This document shows positions 63,842 to 64,000 of a stretch of DNA of 64,000 nucleotides, in pieces. Position 1 is the stretch's first letter, and each line of letters starts with the position of its first letter. The stretch is from Xylocopa sonorina (taxonomy: Eukaryota; Arthropoda; Insecta; Hymenoptera; Apidae): contig NC_135199.1 in NCBI RefSeq assembly GCF_050948175.1, positions 12,218,501-12,282,500 of the forward strand. The letters are read 5' to 3'. The position numbers and the translations under genes are program-made. The notes under the pieces are model-generated. The model was not told the DNA's origin and ran no database searches. It saw only the letters and a list, made by a program, of their open reading frames with translations.

Positions 63842-64000
63842 GTTCTGCTGGATACTTTTCAGATGATATACGATTTTGGTGGTAGCAGCGTGAGTGCTCG
63901 CGCGATCGGATGCGCAGGAAGAGGAGAAGAAACGAAAGTTTTGGCACACTCTCGAGAGCCAATAACTGGTGAAGAAGAAATTTATTGGATACCGTACATT
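63842..64000 (+). mobile_element. possible 5' end of an LTR retrotransposon, cut by window edge
   Basis: TTTTGGTGGTAGCAGCG at 63874-63890 contains TGGTAGCAG (63880-63888), which is complementary to the 3' end of animal initiator tRNA-Met (CTGCTACCA). That is the kind of primer-binding site that follows a 5' LTR. The plus frame from 63842 is open to the window end (53 codons, ending EEEIYWIPYI), as a leader or early gag frame could be. No LTR end CA directly precedes the site, and the second LTR and pol would lie outside the window, so this stays tentative. Confidence 0.25.

Overview
The window looks like nuclear DNA from an insect, most likely a hymenopteran. This is an inference: CpG is abundant and not depleted, A+T-rich islands alternate with GC-rich blocks, simple (GA)n/(CT)n tracts are frequent, strong eukaryotic splice sites are present, and there is no operon-like gene packing or bacterial ribosome-binding pattern. 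I see no long open reading frame with a recognisable domain on either strand. I also see no tRNA, rRNA or CRISPR array. The region is best read as intergenic and long-intron DNA carrying a few short candidate exons, simple repeats and remnants of small DNA transposons.

Left third (1-23 kb): a TATA-like site, a long pyrimidine tract and a 30-nt candidate microexon lie at 1.3-1.63 kb, followed by an 11-bp minisatellite at 1.84 kb. A family of termini reading CAGGGTGTnCC is scattered through this part. One pair forms a complete 332-bp Tc1/mariner-style miniature element at 7544-7875, with TA on both sides. Weak candidate exons lie at 3.8 kb (minus), 21.6 kb (plus) and 21.9 kb (minus).

Middle (23-46 kb): a CpG-poor, coding-like but stop-broken block lies at 23.9-24.4 kb and is followed by purine-rich repeats. 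The best gene evidence in the window is a short first coding exon at 38632-38695, with an acidic, Ser-rich N-terminus and a textbook GTAAGT donor. Its next exon was not found. A diverged direct duplication lies at 39.7 and 40.5 kb. Two further exon candidates at 41739-41897 and 45671-45730 are both in phase 0, so they could form one small two-exon gene with a poly(A) signal at 46133.

Right third (46-64 kb): mostly gene-free DNA with simple repeats, a perfect 11-bp hairpin at 57.15 kb, two frame-broken coding-like blocks on the minus strand (59.3-59.8 and 62.5-62.9 kb), and at the very end a possible primer-binding site and reading frame of an LTR retrotransposon running out of the window.

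All protein functions here are unassigned. The coding calls rest on splice-site quality, reading frame and context only.
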